Source of the DNA: Gyromitra esculenta
Lineage: Eukaryota; Ascomycota; Pezizomycetes; Pezizales; Discinaceae
Length of the DNA stretch: 64,000 nt
Assembly (NCBI GenBank): GCA_038503075.1
Contig: JBCAML010000005.1
Coordinates: 1-64,000, forward strand
Direction of reading: 5' to 3'
Within the stretch, counting starts at the first letter, position 1; every line of letters starts with the position of its first letter. Position numbers and translations under genes: made by a program. The notes beneath the pieces were generated by a model, which saw only the letters and a program-made list of their open reading frames with translations, had not been told where the DNA came from and did not search any database. Of the stretch, positions 33,439 to 44,165 are shown piece by piece.

Positions 33439-34200
33439 TCACTTGATCCTCGAAAACCTACCCCAGAACACCAGTCTCTGCAAGAAATTCAATCGTCGCT
33501 GCCGCCTAGGGAATTGAGCACGCGCACTCCTCTCATGCAAAGTCAGAAACTCAGAGATGGCACCGCTACCTTTCGACATGGCGGACCCGAGCGCTGTGCC
33601 GGCCCAGCGGCTCTTGACGGGGTCGTCGGCGCCCTCCAGCAGCACGCGCACCCTCTCGTGGCCCTTGAAGAACGTTGCACAGTAGAGCGGGGAGCGACCG
33701 ACGCAGTCCTTGATGTTTGGGTCAGCGCCGTTTTCCAGCAGCACCTTGAACACGGCGTCGTCCCTGCCCGCGGCGAAGTGGAGCGGCGTCCAGCGGTTGT
33801 GGAAAGACGAGGCGGGAGCATTCACGTCGAAGCCCTTCTTCAGCAGCAGGAACTTGATCAGCGAGACGTGGCCCTTCATGGCCGCCAGGTGCAGGGCGTT
33901 GACGTCGGGCGGATAGCCCAAAACGGCGTTGTGGTCGTAGAGGAACGGGTTCAGGAGACTGGCCAGACGGCGATTGACCAGGAGGAGGGAGTTGACATCG
34001 TCCGCACAGCGAAGGTGCCCCGCGATCTGGAGCAGCAGCTCGTTCGGGAGGCAGAGCAGCGGCGGCACCATCACCTCGCCCTCCTTCCCCTGTGCCCTTG
34101 GGATGATGGGGGGCGCCTTTGGGGCCTTGGCCTGGGCCTGTTCTGGAGCTCTGGTTCCATGGGCTGTTTTGTGCGAGCGGAGCGGCCAGAATGCGAACAT
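33439..34200 (-). CDS. F-box and ankyrin-repeat protein, 253 aa
   Basis: A single exon. The start chosen is the ATG at 34198-34200, ahead of MFAFWPLRSHKTAHG. An in-frame ATG 50 codons further up (34351-34353) is possible but reads into Arg/Pro-rich sequence and toward the divergent uL6m gene. An F-box-like segment (LLCLPNELLLQIAGHLRCAD, about residues 47-90) is followed by ankyrin repeats: DVNALHLAAMKGHVSLIKFL, RWTPLHFAAGRDDAVFKVLL, NGADPNIKDCVGRSPLYCAT and a weaker fourth. The likely role is as substrate adaptor of an SCF ubiquitin ligase, inferred from domains only. The C-terminus is basic (RRQRRLNFLQRL). The gene is much more GC-rich than the spacer around it. Confidence 0.85.
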   Translation of the reverse strand: MFAFWPLRSHKTAHGTRAPEQAQAKAPKAPPIIPRAQGKEGEVMVPPLLCLPNELLLQIAGHLRCADDVNSLLLVNRRLASLLNPFLYDHNAVLGYPPDVNALHLAAMKGHVSLIKFLLLKKGFDVNAPASSFHNRWTPLHFAAGRDDAVFKVLLENGADPNIKDCVGRSPLYCATFFKGHERVRVLLEGADDPVKSRWAGTALGSAMSKGSGAISEFLTLHERSARAQFPRRQRRLNFLQRLVFWGRFSRIK

Positions 34201-34370
34201 GGCTGAGTCCGGGGAGTCTGGCAGACGAGATATGGCCGGGAGAGGATTGTAGGAGGGCAGATTGCCAGGCAGCGCTGGATCGCAGCCCGAGAGCGGAGCT
34301 GGGCCGCGAACACGACGCTCCGCATGCCGCACTCCTGTTCCATACAGCTGCATCTCAGCCTTGACGGCAC

Positions 34371-34380
34371 CCCTAACCCT
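34371..34380 (+). promoter_or_regulatory. telobox-like CCCTAACCCT
   Basis: Lies between the divergent F-box/ankyrin and uL6m genes. The same word recurs twice in the Tfb1-Tti2 promoter (37594-37604, 37641-37651). Such boxes bind Tbf1-type factors in other fungi; binding here is inferred. Confidence 0.5.
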
Positions 34381-34538
34381 GCATCTCGAGATCTCACTCG
34401 ACGGCCGCTGTCTCGCGCCGGGGCCAGTCGGCGGCAGACCCACCGGCGGCTCTTCCCACGTGACCGCGGCCTTGGCACTTTGCCGATTTCACCACCCATC
34501 CTCCCGCAGTCCGACTCTCCCCCACCAAGACCCGCGAA

Positions 34539-35328
34539 ATGCTCCCCGCTCTGCGCACGTCGTGTCTCCGCCAGAGGCCCCGGCCGTCTGGCCGCCGGCC
34601 CTTCACCTCCGCCGCCCAGCGCCTCTCCAAGATCGGGAAACTCCCCGTGGTTATCCCCCCCGAGGTTCTGCTGACACCGCTGCCGCCGCCCAAGCCCAAG
34701 AACCCGCGAGACACGCCGATAGGGTCTCTGTATGTCGTCGAGATAGGTTCAATTACTTACTGAGATTGATGCTCATGTATGTGTAGGATTGTCAAGGGGC
34801 CCCTGGGATCACTGTCGCTCCCAGTGCCAACCTACCTCTCCATCACCACCGAGCCCATCCCCGCTACGGCCTCCCACCGCGCCACCGTCGCCATCCTGGA
34901 CCCGACCCAGAGCGACCAGCGCGAGATGTGGGGGACCACGCGCAGTGTGCTCCAGAACCTCGTCCTTGGCGTGACGGAGGGCCATTCTGCCATTCTCAGG
35001 CTCGTGGGCGTGGGGTACAGGGCGACGATGGAGGACGAGGGGAAGAAGCTGAGTCTGAAGGTTGGGTTCTCGCATCCGGTGGAGTTGATGGTGCCGGAGG
35101 GCGTCAAGTGCAGTGTGCCAATGCCCACGAGGATCTTGCTGGAGGGCTGTGACAAGATCAGGGTTATGGATTTTGCTGCTGCGATTCGGGATTGGAGGGT
35201 TCCGGAGCCATACAAGGGAAAGGTGTGCATCTTGGGGTGAAATGATGGGCGTACACAGTGCTGACAGTGGCTAGGGTATTTTCATCAACAACGAGACAAT
35301 CAAGCTGAAGGTCAAGAAGGTCAAATAG
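34539..35328 (+). CDS. MRPL6: mitochondrial large-subunit ribosomal protein uL6m, 226 aa
   Basis: Three exons (34539-34729, 34787-35222, 35275-35328) splice to 227 codons including stop. The N-terminus (MLPALRTSCLRQRPRPSGRR) is an Arg-rich presequence without acidic residues. KIGKLPVVIPPEV and IVKGPLGSLSLPV are the first L6 domain. RLVGVGYRATMED, VGFSHPVELMVPEGV and VPEPYKGKGIF form the conserved second domain that binds large-subunit rRNA near the GTPase centre. The intron 2 splice joins YKGK to GIFINNETI. It functions in the mitochondrial matrix. It is divergent from the F-box gene and convergent with TFB1. Confidence 0.95.
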
Positions 35329-35561
35329 ATGACCCCGAGCGTCGTCTCGTGGGTCTTTTGGGGTCGTGCTCGAGCTCTCGGGAATTAAATACTTGTATCA
35401 TACAGTACATAACATCTCGGGGATGCCTTCCCCAGATCCTCTTCCCGTATCTTACAACTCTAGTGATATCATGTTTCGATTATCTACGTGCACTTTACCC
35501 TGCGCCGATTGTATAATTCCAGTCCCTGTATAATTAATTCTCCCATTGCGCTTTTGCGCCA

Positions 35562-37485
35562 TCATGAATTCATTTTTTCTGCCTCCTCCACCGCACTTTG
35601 ATACTTGAGCATAGCCTTCTCCACCGCCTTCAATGTTGGTCCTAGCATCTCCTCTACCACCTTTCTCCCCCCTCCAGCCTCCGTGCTCTTCCTCTTCGGC
35701 CTGACCCCCGTTCTCCTGTACTCCTCCTGTGCCTTCTTCTTCTTCGCTGCCTGCTCCAGATCCTTCTCTTCATCCGCAGTCTTTGCAATCGCTTCTATAC
35801 GTCCCCTCGAGTTACCCAAACTCGTCACCAACTTTGTGATATCCGCCGCACGCTTCTCGTCGCCGGACAAAAACGCAATCCAGAAGTGACGCAGGAACTC
35901 ATTGGTCGTAGCATGCACGAGCGCCACAGACTCGAACACCCTCGCCGGCAGTCCCCCAGTTCCATCCGTATCACCAAGAAACCCACTGGTACTCAGTAAC
36001 TGCGAACGACGATCATACACCGCGGCGATAATCTGTTTCGTCCCATTGCTCAATTTTGGTTTTCCATGTTCTTCCCCACCAGCCGCCTCTTCATCATCGC
36101 TGTCATCATCTTTCGGTAATACCGCATCAAGGTTAATATTGCCCACTCCCATCGCCGTCCTCAGTTCTTCTAGCACCGTCACAGGATCCATCCCAGCGGA
36201 TAGCTGCGGTTTGCTCTGATCGTCGTCGTCATCACCAGAGAAGAAGCGACGCTGATCCCGAATATTCAGAATGATCCGCTCCTCCTCCGGATCCCCGCGG
36301 AGGTCTTGAAGCGTCTGCCCGGCCATATAGTAGGCATCCTGATCATCGTTGTCATTCGGGTCTGCATCGGCTGGTGCGACCAAGTCCACGAGTTTCTGCG
36401 AGAGGCTGTTAAGCGTACGGATAATAGGCACGTTATCGACTCTCGTCGGCCTCATTGTGAGGTCAGGCCGGTTGCCTTGCTTCTGCGAGAGATTCTGTTC
36501 GTTTCCTGCGAGATCGATGGTGCGGGGGACATGTTCTATCTTGCGCCGTTTACGGGAGTTTTCTTCACTGCTTTTATTGAGGTAGCGATCAAAGACGTTA
36601 TCCAGCGCATCCCCCGGCAGTACTTTTTCTCCCTTAAGTTCCTTGAACAACCGACTCGTGAAGAATTTTGTCCAGAAGACCTGGTCGGAGAGCTTGGGGA
36701 CGTTTTCGTCGTAAACAGACTTAACGAGCGGGTGCTGGTCGAAAATATCCCGGATGACATCCTGCGAAATTGCCATTTTCACCACGCCATCTTCAGTCTT
36801 AGGCTTGATAGTAGCGAGAACGTTGTATGGACCCCGTTTCTGCTCCCGCTCAATCGCATGTGCTCGCAGCAGGTGGGTCCTCGTCGACCAGAACTGGGGC
36901 GCCGTGACCGCGCCCGATAACACAGCCTCCGAGAAAGTCCTCGTGAGGTCGGCATCCGACTTCAATAGGCTCTGCTGCAGCTCCATGTCTGTCTCCAACC
37001 GCGCCTTACTCCAGTCCGTCAACTTCCCACTCATTGCCGCTGCCATCGCGGCTGACGTTGCACCTCCACCCGTAGCACCGGCAGCAGGGGTAGCAGATCC
37101 AGAAGTAGCTTTCGTCTCTTGGATCCGTGTGGTGAGGGCTTCTTTCATGGCGTCGGCCTCAGTACGGGCGAGCGAGGCGGAGGTGAAGGTGAAGACATAT
37201 TGCTCGGGGTCTTTATCGGGAGTGGATTTGGCAAAGACCTTGATCATTACCTTTGCAGCCGTTGCAGGAGTCGCCTGGAGATCTGGAGGCCGTAAAGAAT
37301 TAAAAAAATTTCTTAGACACCCAAGCAGGTTCAGCAAGTGACTCACTCGTAATTGTGGGTATGGGAATTGACAGTGATGCCGGAGCACCAGGCGGAGTAG
37401 CGGGAGACCATGTGACCGAGTCCTTCAGGAGCAGAAGAGCGCCGTCCTTCTTCTTGTAGGAGGCTGAGCCCTTGACAGAGGCCAT
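35562..37485 (-). CDS. TFB1: TFIIH core subunit Tfb1 (p62), 619 aa
   Basis: Two exons (37347-37485, 35562-37282) with a 64-bp intron. The product is a subunit of the TFIIH core needed for transcription initiation and nucleotide excision repair in the nucleus. The N-terminal PH-like domain (GSASYKKKDGALLLLKDSVT, then ITNLQATPATAAKVMIKVF across the splice) normally contacts activators and TFIIE. Two BSD-type regions follow (FSEAVLSGAVTAPQFWSTR; VFWTKFFTSRLFKELKGEK), and the C-terminal part (LRHFWIAFLSGDEKRAADIT, LGPTLKAVEKAMLKYQSAVE) matches the family end. An Ala/Gly-rich linker sits at about residues 95-120. The length fits fungal orthologues. It shares a 223-bp divergent promoter with TTI2. 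Confidence 0.95.
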
Positions 37486-37708
37486 CGTGGGGGTTCTGCA
37501 GCAGTGGAGTAAGGGAGCAGACGGCGAAGAGCAATTGAGTCTGTGGCAGGTGAAGCTTCAACAAAGCCGAGACAGCTTGGAAGAGCTCATATAGCCCTAA
37601 CCCTGATCCTGTTACCCGGCTGCGGAAGAGCCTCGCTCTAGCCCTAACCCTGGCCACCTTCTGGCTCTCTCCCAGCTATTCACACTTATCAACTCTTGAG
37701 TTCACAGG
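37486..37708. promoter_or_regulatory. bidirectional TFB1-TTI2 promoter
   Basis: Only 223 bp separate the two start codons. The region contains GCCCTAACCCT at 37594-37604 and 37641-37651 and the Reb1-like TTACCCGGC at 37612-37620 between them. The cluster of one Reb1-like and two telobox-like words suggests a shared nucleosome-free region serving both genes. Confidence 0.6.
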
Positions 37709-39346
37709 ATGGCTATGGCTTCCCTCGACGGGCTCTGCATAACTCCCGTCTCGGGCCTGCCAGAAGAGAGATACCAACAGGTAAGCTTGCCACTCCTAGA
37801 TAGTCAGCTTGTATCCGGACTCACAGAGATAGTTGACAAGCATCAATCCCGATAGCTTCTCTCGAGTCTCCAGTCCCTTGATGCTATTATCGGCACCGCC
37901 AAAGCCGATGATGATAATTATTCAAAATTATCCTCTTGGCTGATATCTGTCCTTCGACCCACTGCGGATTTATTACCACCAGATCAAATCCTCGAAGATG
38001 ATGATATCCTCCCACAGCCTTCATTGGCCTTATTCCAACAGGTTTCTGCACTCGCTCTCAAGCTTATTGAGAGAACACTCGAGCTTTTCCATGAATATCA
38101 CGAACTCGCACCAGACCTCACTGTCGCTTTGGTATCTCACACGGACGCATCAGACCCATGGACGACACCCGAATCACGGCTACTAGCAGAGAAGATACTC
38201 GACGACCATAAAGAGATTCTCATTACCCCCCACACTCTCCAAGAACATATCCTCAAAAGAATCGTCAAAACCCAATTCTCTGCCTCCGGCTCGCTATCAA
38301 CAGCCCAGCGCCAACTCACATCCGACGGCCGCAAAGCCCTCCGCCCATCCACGCAAAGGGCGCCTGCTCTCGGCAACTACGCTCCACCATGGCGAAACGA
38401 ACGACCTGAGACAACCACACTTCTCCACTGGACCATCCGCACTCTCGATACCTCTCAAATCGAGCCTTCATGGCATCTCCTCATCCCGCCGATCCTAACA
38501 CTGCTAGACGACTACTACCCGCCCTCCAAAGCCCGAGGATGCAGCATCCTCGCCACCCTCCTCATCAGGCTCGATGAACAGAAGATCCCGCGGGGTGGGC
38601 AATCGCTTCTATCGCGTACAGGGCTCGGTCCAGTAGTCTGGGACGCTGTCACGCCCTACCTACTTTCCCTCCCTCCCCTAACCCCCGCAGCACACTCAAT
38701 CCCGCTACTCACCGCGGCGTACCCCGCCCTCATAACATTATCGAAATCCATGAACGCGGGGAAAGCAACGCAGAAAGACCGCGCGAAGCTGTTGGATAGA
38801 CTTATCCGCGATGGCATTCTCCGCGGGATGCAGTTTGGCGGTGAGAATGTGTGTGTCGCTACTACCCTTATGGAGTCGCTTTCTCTCGTTGTCGGCGCGA
38901 TGGGGATATGGGCTGTGAGACATCTGAAGGAGGTTGTGCCGATGCTGTCGGATGTGCTGTCGAGTCCGTTTGGGACTACTTACGTTCCGTTGCTCGCGGC
39001 GGCGGTCAAGGCGCTGAAGGATGTACTAGTGGTGTGTTGGGTTCGTATTTCGCCGTGGGTTGCAGAGGTGCTGAAGGGTGTATGTGTGTGTTGGAATAGG
39101 ATTGGCGAGGAAGCTGAAGAGAAGGGAGCTGTGTTTGGGGAGCGAGAGGACGTGGTGGAGCTTAAGAGGGGGCTGAGAGAGGTGGTGGTGGTGTTAAAGG
39201 TCGCAGTGGAGGCAGACGAGGGCGAAGGGGAAAGGATAAGAGGACTGGAGAGAGAGATTATTAATGTCGATGGGAGACTGGAAGAGTTATTTGTGGCTAG
39301 AGTATCCCGAGGAGATACTAGGGTTTCTACGAGTGATAATCTATGA
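37709..39346 (+). CDS. TTI2: Tel2-interacting protein 2 (Tti2), 520 aa
   Basis: Two exons (37709-37780, 37856-39346) with a 75-bp intron carrying GTTGACAAG upstream of its acceptor. Tti2 is part of the Tel2-Tti1-Tti2 co-chaperone that matures PI3K-like kinases (TOR, ATM/Tel1, ATR/Mec1, Tra1). The protein is an alpha-solenoid. The diagnostic stretch is ILTLLDDYYPPSKARGCSIL, LLSRTGLGPVVWDAVTPYLL and LPPLTPAAHSIPLLTAAYPA, followed by helices to residue 500. Length is somewhat above the yeast protein, as usual in filamentous fungi. I assign it from the RGC..L and TGLG..V.DA motifs, with good but not absolute certainty. Confidence 0.87.
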
Positions 39347-40169
39347 ATACGAAATTAATAAAGACTGATTTTGTTCAGCATGTTAGTACCTATGGACAAA
39401 TCTGCCGTCCATAGGAATTTGTCAGTGCAGTGCTGAGTAGAGTTTTATGAAATACTTGATGAGCGAAATACAACCCATATTCATTAAATGCACGTAGGGG
39501 ACCTTAAGTGATACCAGTTCACGCATTATACGTGTAGATATCACCACTCGATATAAGTTAAGTCTCATTTCCCATCATTCAATGTTATCTTCTTAAACAC
39601 CTTCTCATTCAAACAACACCTACGCTCACTAGGATCTAATAAGTATCCAAGAACACGGCAGACGTGGTACATATTCTGATCGATCACAGCCCACCACACA
39701 CACAACATTCATAACGCATCACTCGAACCCGCAACCATCGGTGACATCCCGAGCCAATACCTCAAACCAGACATAAATTCCCCTGCATCAGACCACATAC
39801 AGCTTCCCCATTCCACACGACCACAGGGTGATCCAGGGCTGGCCCTGACAACCAATCATATCCTGCGGCCATCCACAGGAAACTGGAAGCTGCAGCTAAG
39901 CTCATGCCAATCAAAACCCTTCCGAGCCAGCACAACACAGCAACGACAACTGCGACATTCTCGGAACACACCCTTTTTGTTCTTTATCCCACCCTTGCGA
40001 TCGCCCACAAACTAAACTAAACTAAACCCCCCCTCCCTCCCTCTCTCAGAACAGAAAAAAAAATTTCATCTTCGAACTACTATTCACCCTCGAGATCCAA
40101 ATCTACAGCATTGGAATTCGGAAGCAAAAAAAATATTTCCCTTCCCCTTCCGGTTCAAGTTTTTTCACC
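39347..40169. other. spacer, nothing recognised
   Basis: Upstream of the acidic unknown gene. A pyrimidine-rich run (40028-40048) and A runs precede its ATG, typical of fungal promoters or leaders. No gene seen. Confidence 0.5.
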
Positions 40170-40733
40170 ATGGAACCTCTAGTCGCAGACCAACCTTTAA
40201 GTTTCGCCGCGAGAATGGACGCTGAAGAACAAAGATATGCCGAATTGATGACGCAAGCGAAGAGCTCGCTTGCACGGATCAAAGAGATTGGCGACGGTTT
40301 TGGCAAGGCGCGGGAAAATAGCAATGTCCAGGAGGATGACCAGATGGCTCGAACGAAGGATCTCCTCTCACGAATCGAAGCGGGCGCCGAATCAGGGATG
40401 GCAGAGGAGGGGGAGGATATGAAGCTTGACCGGGTTGGGGAAGAAGAAGATCACACGATGGAGGGTATCGAGCAAGCGAATGGTGATAATCACATGTTGG
40501 AGGAAAACCCCCGTATGGATGGAATCGTCGAGATGGACATATCCACTGGGGATAATATAGGCTCTCGAAAACTGGAGGATTCTGATTTTCCCCAGTTGAT
40601 GGAACGAGCAAAGAAGTTGCTTGCCCAGATTTCCATGAACGAAGTGTCTGCATCCGCAAAAGTGCCCGAGCCACCAGCAGCTAAAGAAATGTGGACCGAA
40701 GCAGAGTCTGATGCCTTCTGGAATTCAATGTGA
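40170..40733 (+). CDS. acidic hypothetical protein, 187 aa
   Basis: A single-exon frame with a clear ATG. The protein is strongly acidic (many Glu/Asp, and Met-rich in the middle), with two predicted amphipathic helices: RMDAEEQRYAELMTQAKSSL near the N-terminus and FPQLMERAKKLLAQISMNEV near the C-terminus, sharing an (E/M)xAKxxLAxI-like core. It ends WTEAESDAFWNSM. No signal peptide or membrane segment. A coiled-coil scaffold or small regulatory subunit is possible, but I cannot name a family. It is convergent with CCT8. The composition and lack of stops support it being real. Confidence 0.7.
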   Translation: MEPLVADQPLSFAARMDAEEQRYAELMTQAKSSLARIKEIGDGFGKARENSNVQEDDQMARTKDLLSRIEAGAESGMAEEGEDMKLDRVGEEEDHTMEGIEQANGDNHMLEENPRMDGIVEMDISTGDNIGSRKLEDSDFPQLMERAKKLLAQISMNEVSASAKVPEPPAAKEMWTEAESDAFWNSM

Positions 40734-40961
40734 TGTACAGGCTTAAGGAGAAGAGGAAGAGTAATTAGAATAAAGTGTGCCTATTTGTGGACCATACCAA
40801 GCCAATGATAATTATACTGCGCTCAATTTAATTATTTACCGTGTCTCTTTCTTCTCCAAACATGTTCTACATTGATCACAAAATCCCGTCTGAAATGAAA
40901 ATTCGTAATCTCATTTGGATTGCTCTAGAACTTTTGAATATTTACCCAGCTTCCCCCACAT

Positions 40962-42910
40962 CTAATCTTCGTCCCAGTTAGGGTTCGGTGCGGGCGGCTT
41001 CGGTCCTCCAGCCTGTCTAGCCACAATAATCTGATCGACCGAGAGCACTGTACGCGCTGCTTCCGTTGCCAACTTGATCGCCCAGGCCTTGGCCACAAGA
41101 AGATCTAAAATTCCCTTCTCCTTCGCATCAAGCATACCGGTTCCCTTCTCGTCCTAAATTTTAGGCGGTCAGTAATTGATATACTAGAAAGCAGGTGAAC
41201 GATAAATCGCGAAAATACCTCAATATCAACACCAGTATTCCAATTGTCTCTCTTGTGGTGTGCAGCATAAAGCCTGCTCAAAACTTCTGTGGCATCCAAT
41301 CCAGCGCTCTCTGCGAGGGTACGCGGGATAACCTCGAACGCCTCACCGTACTTCTTAATAGCATGTTGCAGCAGACCGGGAGTTTTCTCGCCATAGGCAA
41401 CAATTCGCTCAATCAACTGCATCTCGGTTGCTCCAGCGCCAGGGACAAGACGGGGGTCCCGAGTGATGGCCTTGACCACATTGACACCGTCGTCAACAGC
41501 TCGCTCAACGTCGTCAAGATGATTCTGTGTAGCACCACGGATAACAATCGTTGCAGTTCTAGTGGTCTCATCCTCTATACACATAATATCAGGGCTCCGC
41601 TGGATGTTTTAGAAATGAACAAGTGAGCATACCTTGCCTGAACACTGTTACTCGATCTCCTCCAATCTCCTCTGTTTCAACAACATCTACAGTTCCCATT
41701 TCATCTGGCATCGGTGCACCTAGCCTCGCTAGAGGTGTTGCGCCAACAACTCTGCACAGCCGCCTCAGCTCAAACTTGCTCAGAATCTTGATAACAAGGA
41801 TCTCGTAGCGGTTTAGGTAATGTAGCGCCAGCTCGCCAAGTGTAGATCCGGCAACGACCACTCTTACACCGGAATCGTGAATTTCCTTGATGATAGCTTC
41901 CAGAGAGCTCTCTTCACCCTTTGTGAAATCTAGCATCTCTTTTGCGTTATGCAGTAGTACTGTGCCCTTGGTTTCGGTTTGTGAGATATCAAGTGGGCAT
42001 GAATAAACACCAACTTTCGCCTTCAGAGCTTTCTTGATCGTACCATCCGGTGACCTCGGGAAGACCATTCCTCTGACAACACGGCTCTGCGGGAGAGAGG
42101 ACCCCATAATCTTGACGACACGGATGTTATCGACATTGAAGTTTACAGGATTCTTCGGCATCACGGCAAGGACAGCTTCGGCAACGAGAGGGGCCAGTAG
42201 TTCTTCATTGCCGTACTGTTTTGAGGCGATGACGGTCTTGATAGATTTGCTGAGCTCCTCAACGGAGCGGATGTCCTGTATTTTATCGACAGAGAGCTCT
42301 GATCAGATAGCATGTTAGGACTAGCAGATGAAAGCAAGATAGGATTACTAGATGAACAAACCTTCCAGAGTTTTCAGAGCAAACTCCCCAGCTTTCTCGT
42401 ACCCGTTGACAATTTCCGAGGGATGTAAACCAATCCGAATCAACCCTTCGGCCATCTTCAGCATCTCTCCCGCCAACACAATCACTAGATTGGTAGCATC
42501 TCCCATCTACCAATAACCCGTTAGCCAACGACTTCCATCCGCTCCGCAGTGAATCCTCACCTCAGCTTCCTGCTGCTGACTCGCCATCACAACAAGCTTC
42601 GCCGCCGGATGCACAACTTCTAGCTCTCTCAAAATCGTAGCAGCATCCGAAGTGAGGATCATCTTCTGCAGGTGGTTGATAACAATCTTGTTACGGCCGA
42701 ACGGGCCCAGGGACGTCAGCACGGTCGAGGCAATTGTGTTGCAGGCATCGATGTTGCGGATGACAGCGCCATCTTCGCTCGCGTATCTGTAAACGACACC
42801 TCCGTCAATATTACACATATTCCGAAGCAGCAGAATCGAGGGGAAACCCACGATTGGTAGCCAGCCTTGAAGAGCCCGCTACCAGGAGCAGATGGAATTT
42901 GCAGCGACAT
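40962..42910 (-). CDS. CCT8: T-complex chaperonin subunit theta, 547 aa
   Basis: Six exons (42852-42910, 42561-42786, 42362-42506, 41633-42298, 41219-41574, 40962-41153) give a 548-codon frame including stop. This is one of eight subunits of the cytosolic TRiC/CCT ring that folds actin, tubulin and WD proteins using ATP. Signatures are MSLQIPSAPGSGLFKAGYQS and YASEDGAVIRNIDAC (theta-specific start), TSLGPFGRNKIVINHL and LTSDAATILRELEVVHPAAK (nucleotide binding), MGDATNLVIVLAGEML, TATIVIRGATQNHLDDVERA, LVPGAGATEMQL (the group II GAGATE-like motif), and a C-terminus VARQAGGPKPPAPNPNWDED. Every intron lies between 54 and 65 bp. Confidence 0.96.
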
Positions 42911-43375
42911 GACTGCGTGGTATGATAAATGGACGGATTAAAACAGATGCACCTGTGATGTTGTTCAGGATACCGCCGGTTTGTAGAGGGGCGTCGTTGG
43001 TGTGGGGTGTTGTGCAGCGGGGAGGTTTTGGTGTAACACCCTGAAAAGTTTCCTGTGAGATTAGTCAGCTGAGCCGCAGTTGTTCACCGCTTCTCACTCG
43101 AATTGACCTGTCAGGCCTCCGTAGAATCCTCGTTATTTATCTATTTAGAAAGCAGGGAGACAAACAATACTCAGCAAGTCCCTCATCCAGCCACTCTGTA
43201 TACGTCATGAACTCGGGGAAGTGGTTATTAAATCACAGTCTGATTTCGTACCCACTACGGAAGGCACATCTATGATGGCGCTTTCTTGAAAATATTGTGA
43301 AATTTCAAGTCACTAGCGACTAGACGTATTCCGAGTTCCATGAAGACGGTCTGTTTTTGCAGAACACTGCAAACA
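42911..43375. other. CCT8 upstream region
   Basis: Promoter side of CCT8; no gene or repeat seen. Confidence 0.4.
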
Positions 43376-43845
43376 CTAGCCCAAATGGTAATACTCGGTA
43401 TACCGATGTATCGTTTCTAGTTGTAGCTCATATTCACGTAGCTCGGCATCAGACTGTCTAGCCCTCTCTGCCGCCTGTAGCGGTGTAAGCTCGTCATTAT
43501 CTAAAGCTAGAATATTGACCCCTACCTCCAGCAGTACGAAGATACATGTAGTTCTATCTAAGCCACCCGCCGCAATCGAATGAAGTAGAGTTGATTCATC
43601 AACCGCCACAGCCACAGGGTCAGTTTGTAACTCAAGTAGGAGAGAGCCCGTGGTATAGAGGGCGTAATGTAGCGCCGTCATCCCAAAATCATCCGGAGCC
43701 GAAAGAACAGATTCATCTTTTTCTAGCAAGATCTTAGCTGTCTCGTGATTGTGTTGCTAAACTGCGTGGATAAGTGAATGAGTCCCGTGACGATATCGCA
43801 CATTCTGTGCTTCAGTGTTGGTGGTTGAGATGATTCCGCATTTCA
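43376..43845 (-). pseudogene. ankyrin-repeat gene remnant
   Basis: The frame from 43729 to 43376 contains ankyrin repeats (DFGMTALHYALYTTGSLLLE, STLLHSIAAGG, NILALDNDELTPLQAAERAR). The same frame continues upstream as RHGTHSLIHAV, an in-frame TAG at about 43758, then QHNHETAKILLEKDES, the normal reading of a repeat. The TAG sits where Gln is common and could derive from CAG by C-to-T. No start codon or other domain can be found, so this is a fragment of a larger ankyrin gene. Confidence 0.65.
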
Positions 43846-44165
43846 TTTCCAGTTAGGCTCACCGAATATCATACTAGGATGCGTAGAATCGTCACCAATT
43901 TTCTAATGCATGGTAACTTCCTAACCCTTCAATATTTCTGAATGCCTAAATTCATATCGAAACTAATTTATATTGCAGAAACAGTTTTTACTTTTAAATG
44001 GAACTGCAAACATCCCCTCCCAGAAGAAGGAGAGAGTACTTTGTAAACCCAATAGCTTGACAAAAAAAACATATCGTAAAAGCCGTAGAGATTAGAACGA
44101 AAGGAAAACCCGAAACTTTATATTTAACAACCAGTACCCAAAATCCCCACTGCACGATTCCCTGT
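43846..44165. other. spacer, nothing recognised
   Basis: About 320 bp, AT-rich, forming the 3' flank of NOG1. No gene seen. Confidence 0.4.

Noticed and set aside
33514..34206. 230-codon plus-strand frame
   Set aside because: Antisense shadow of the GC-rich F-box/ankyrin gene; repeats and motifs are on the minus strand.
36306..37341. Plus-strand frames of about 200 codons
   Set aside because: Antisense of TFB1; no independent features.
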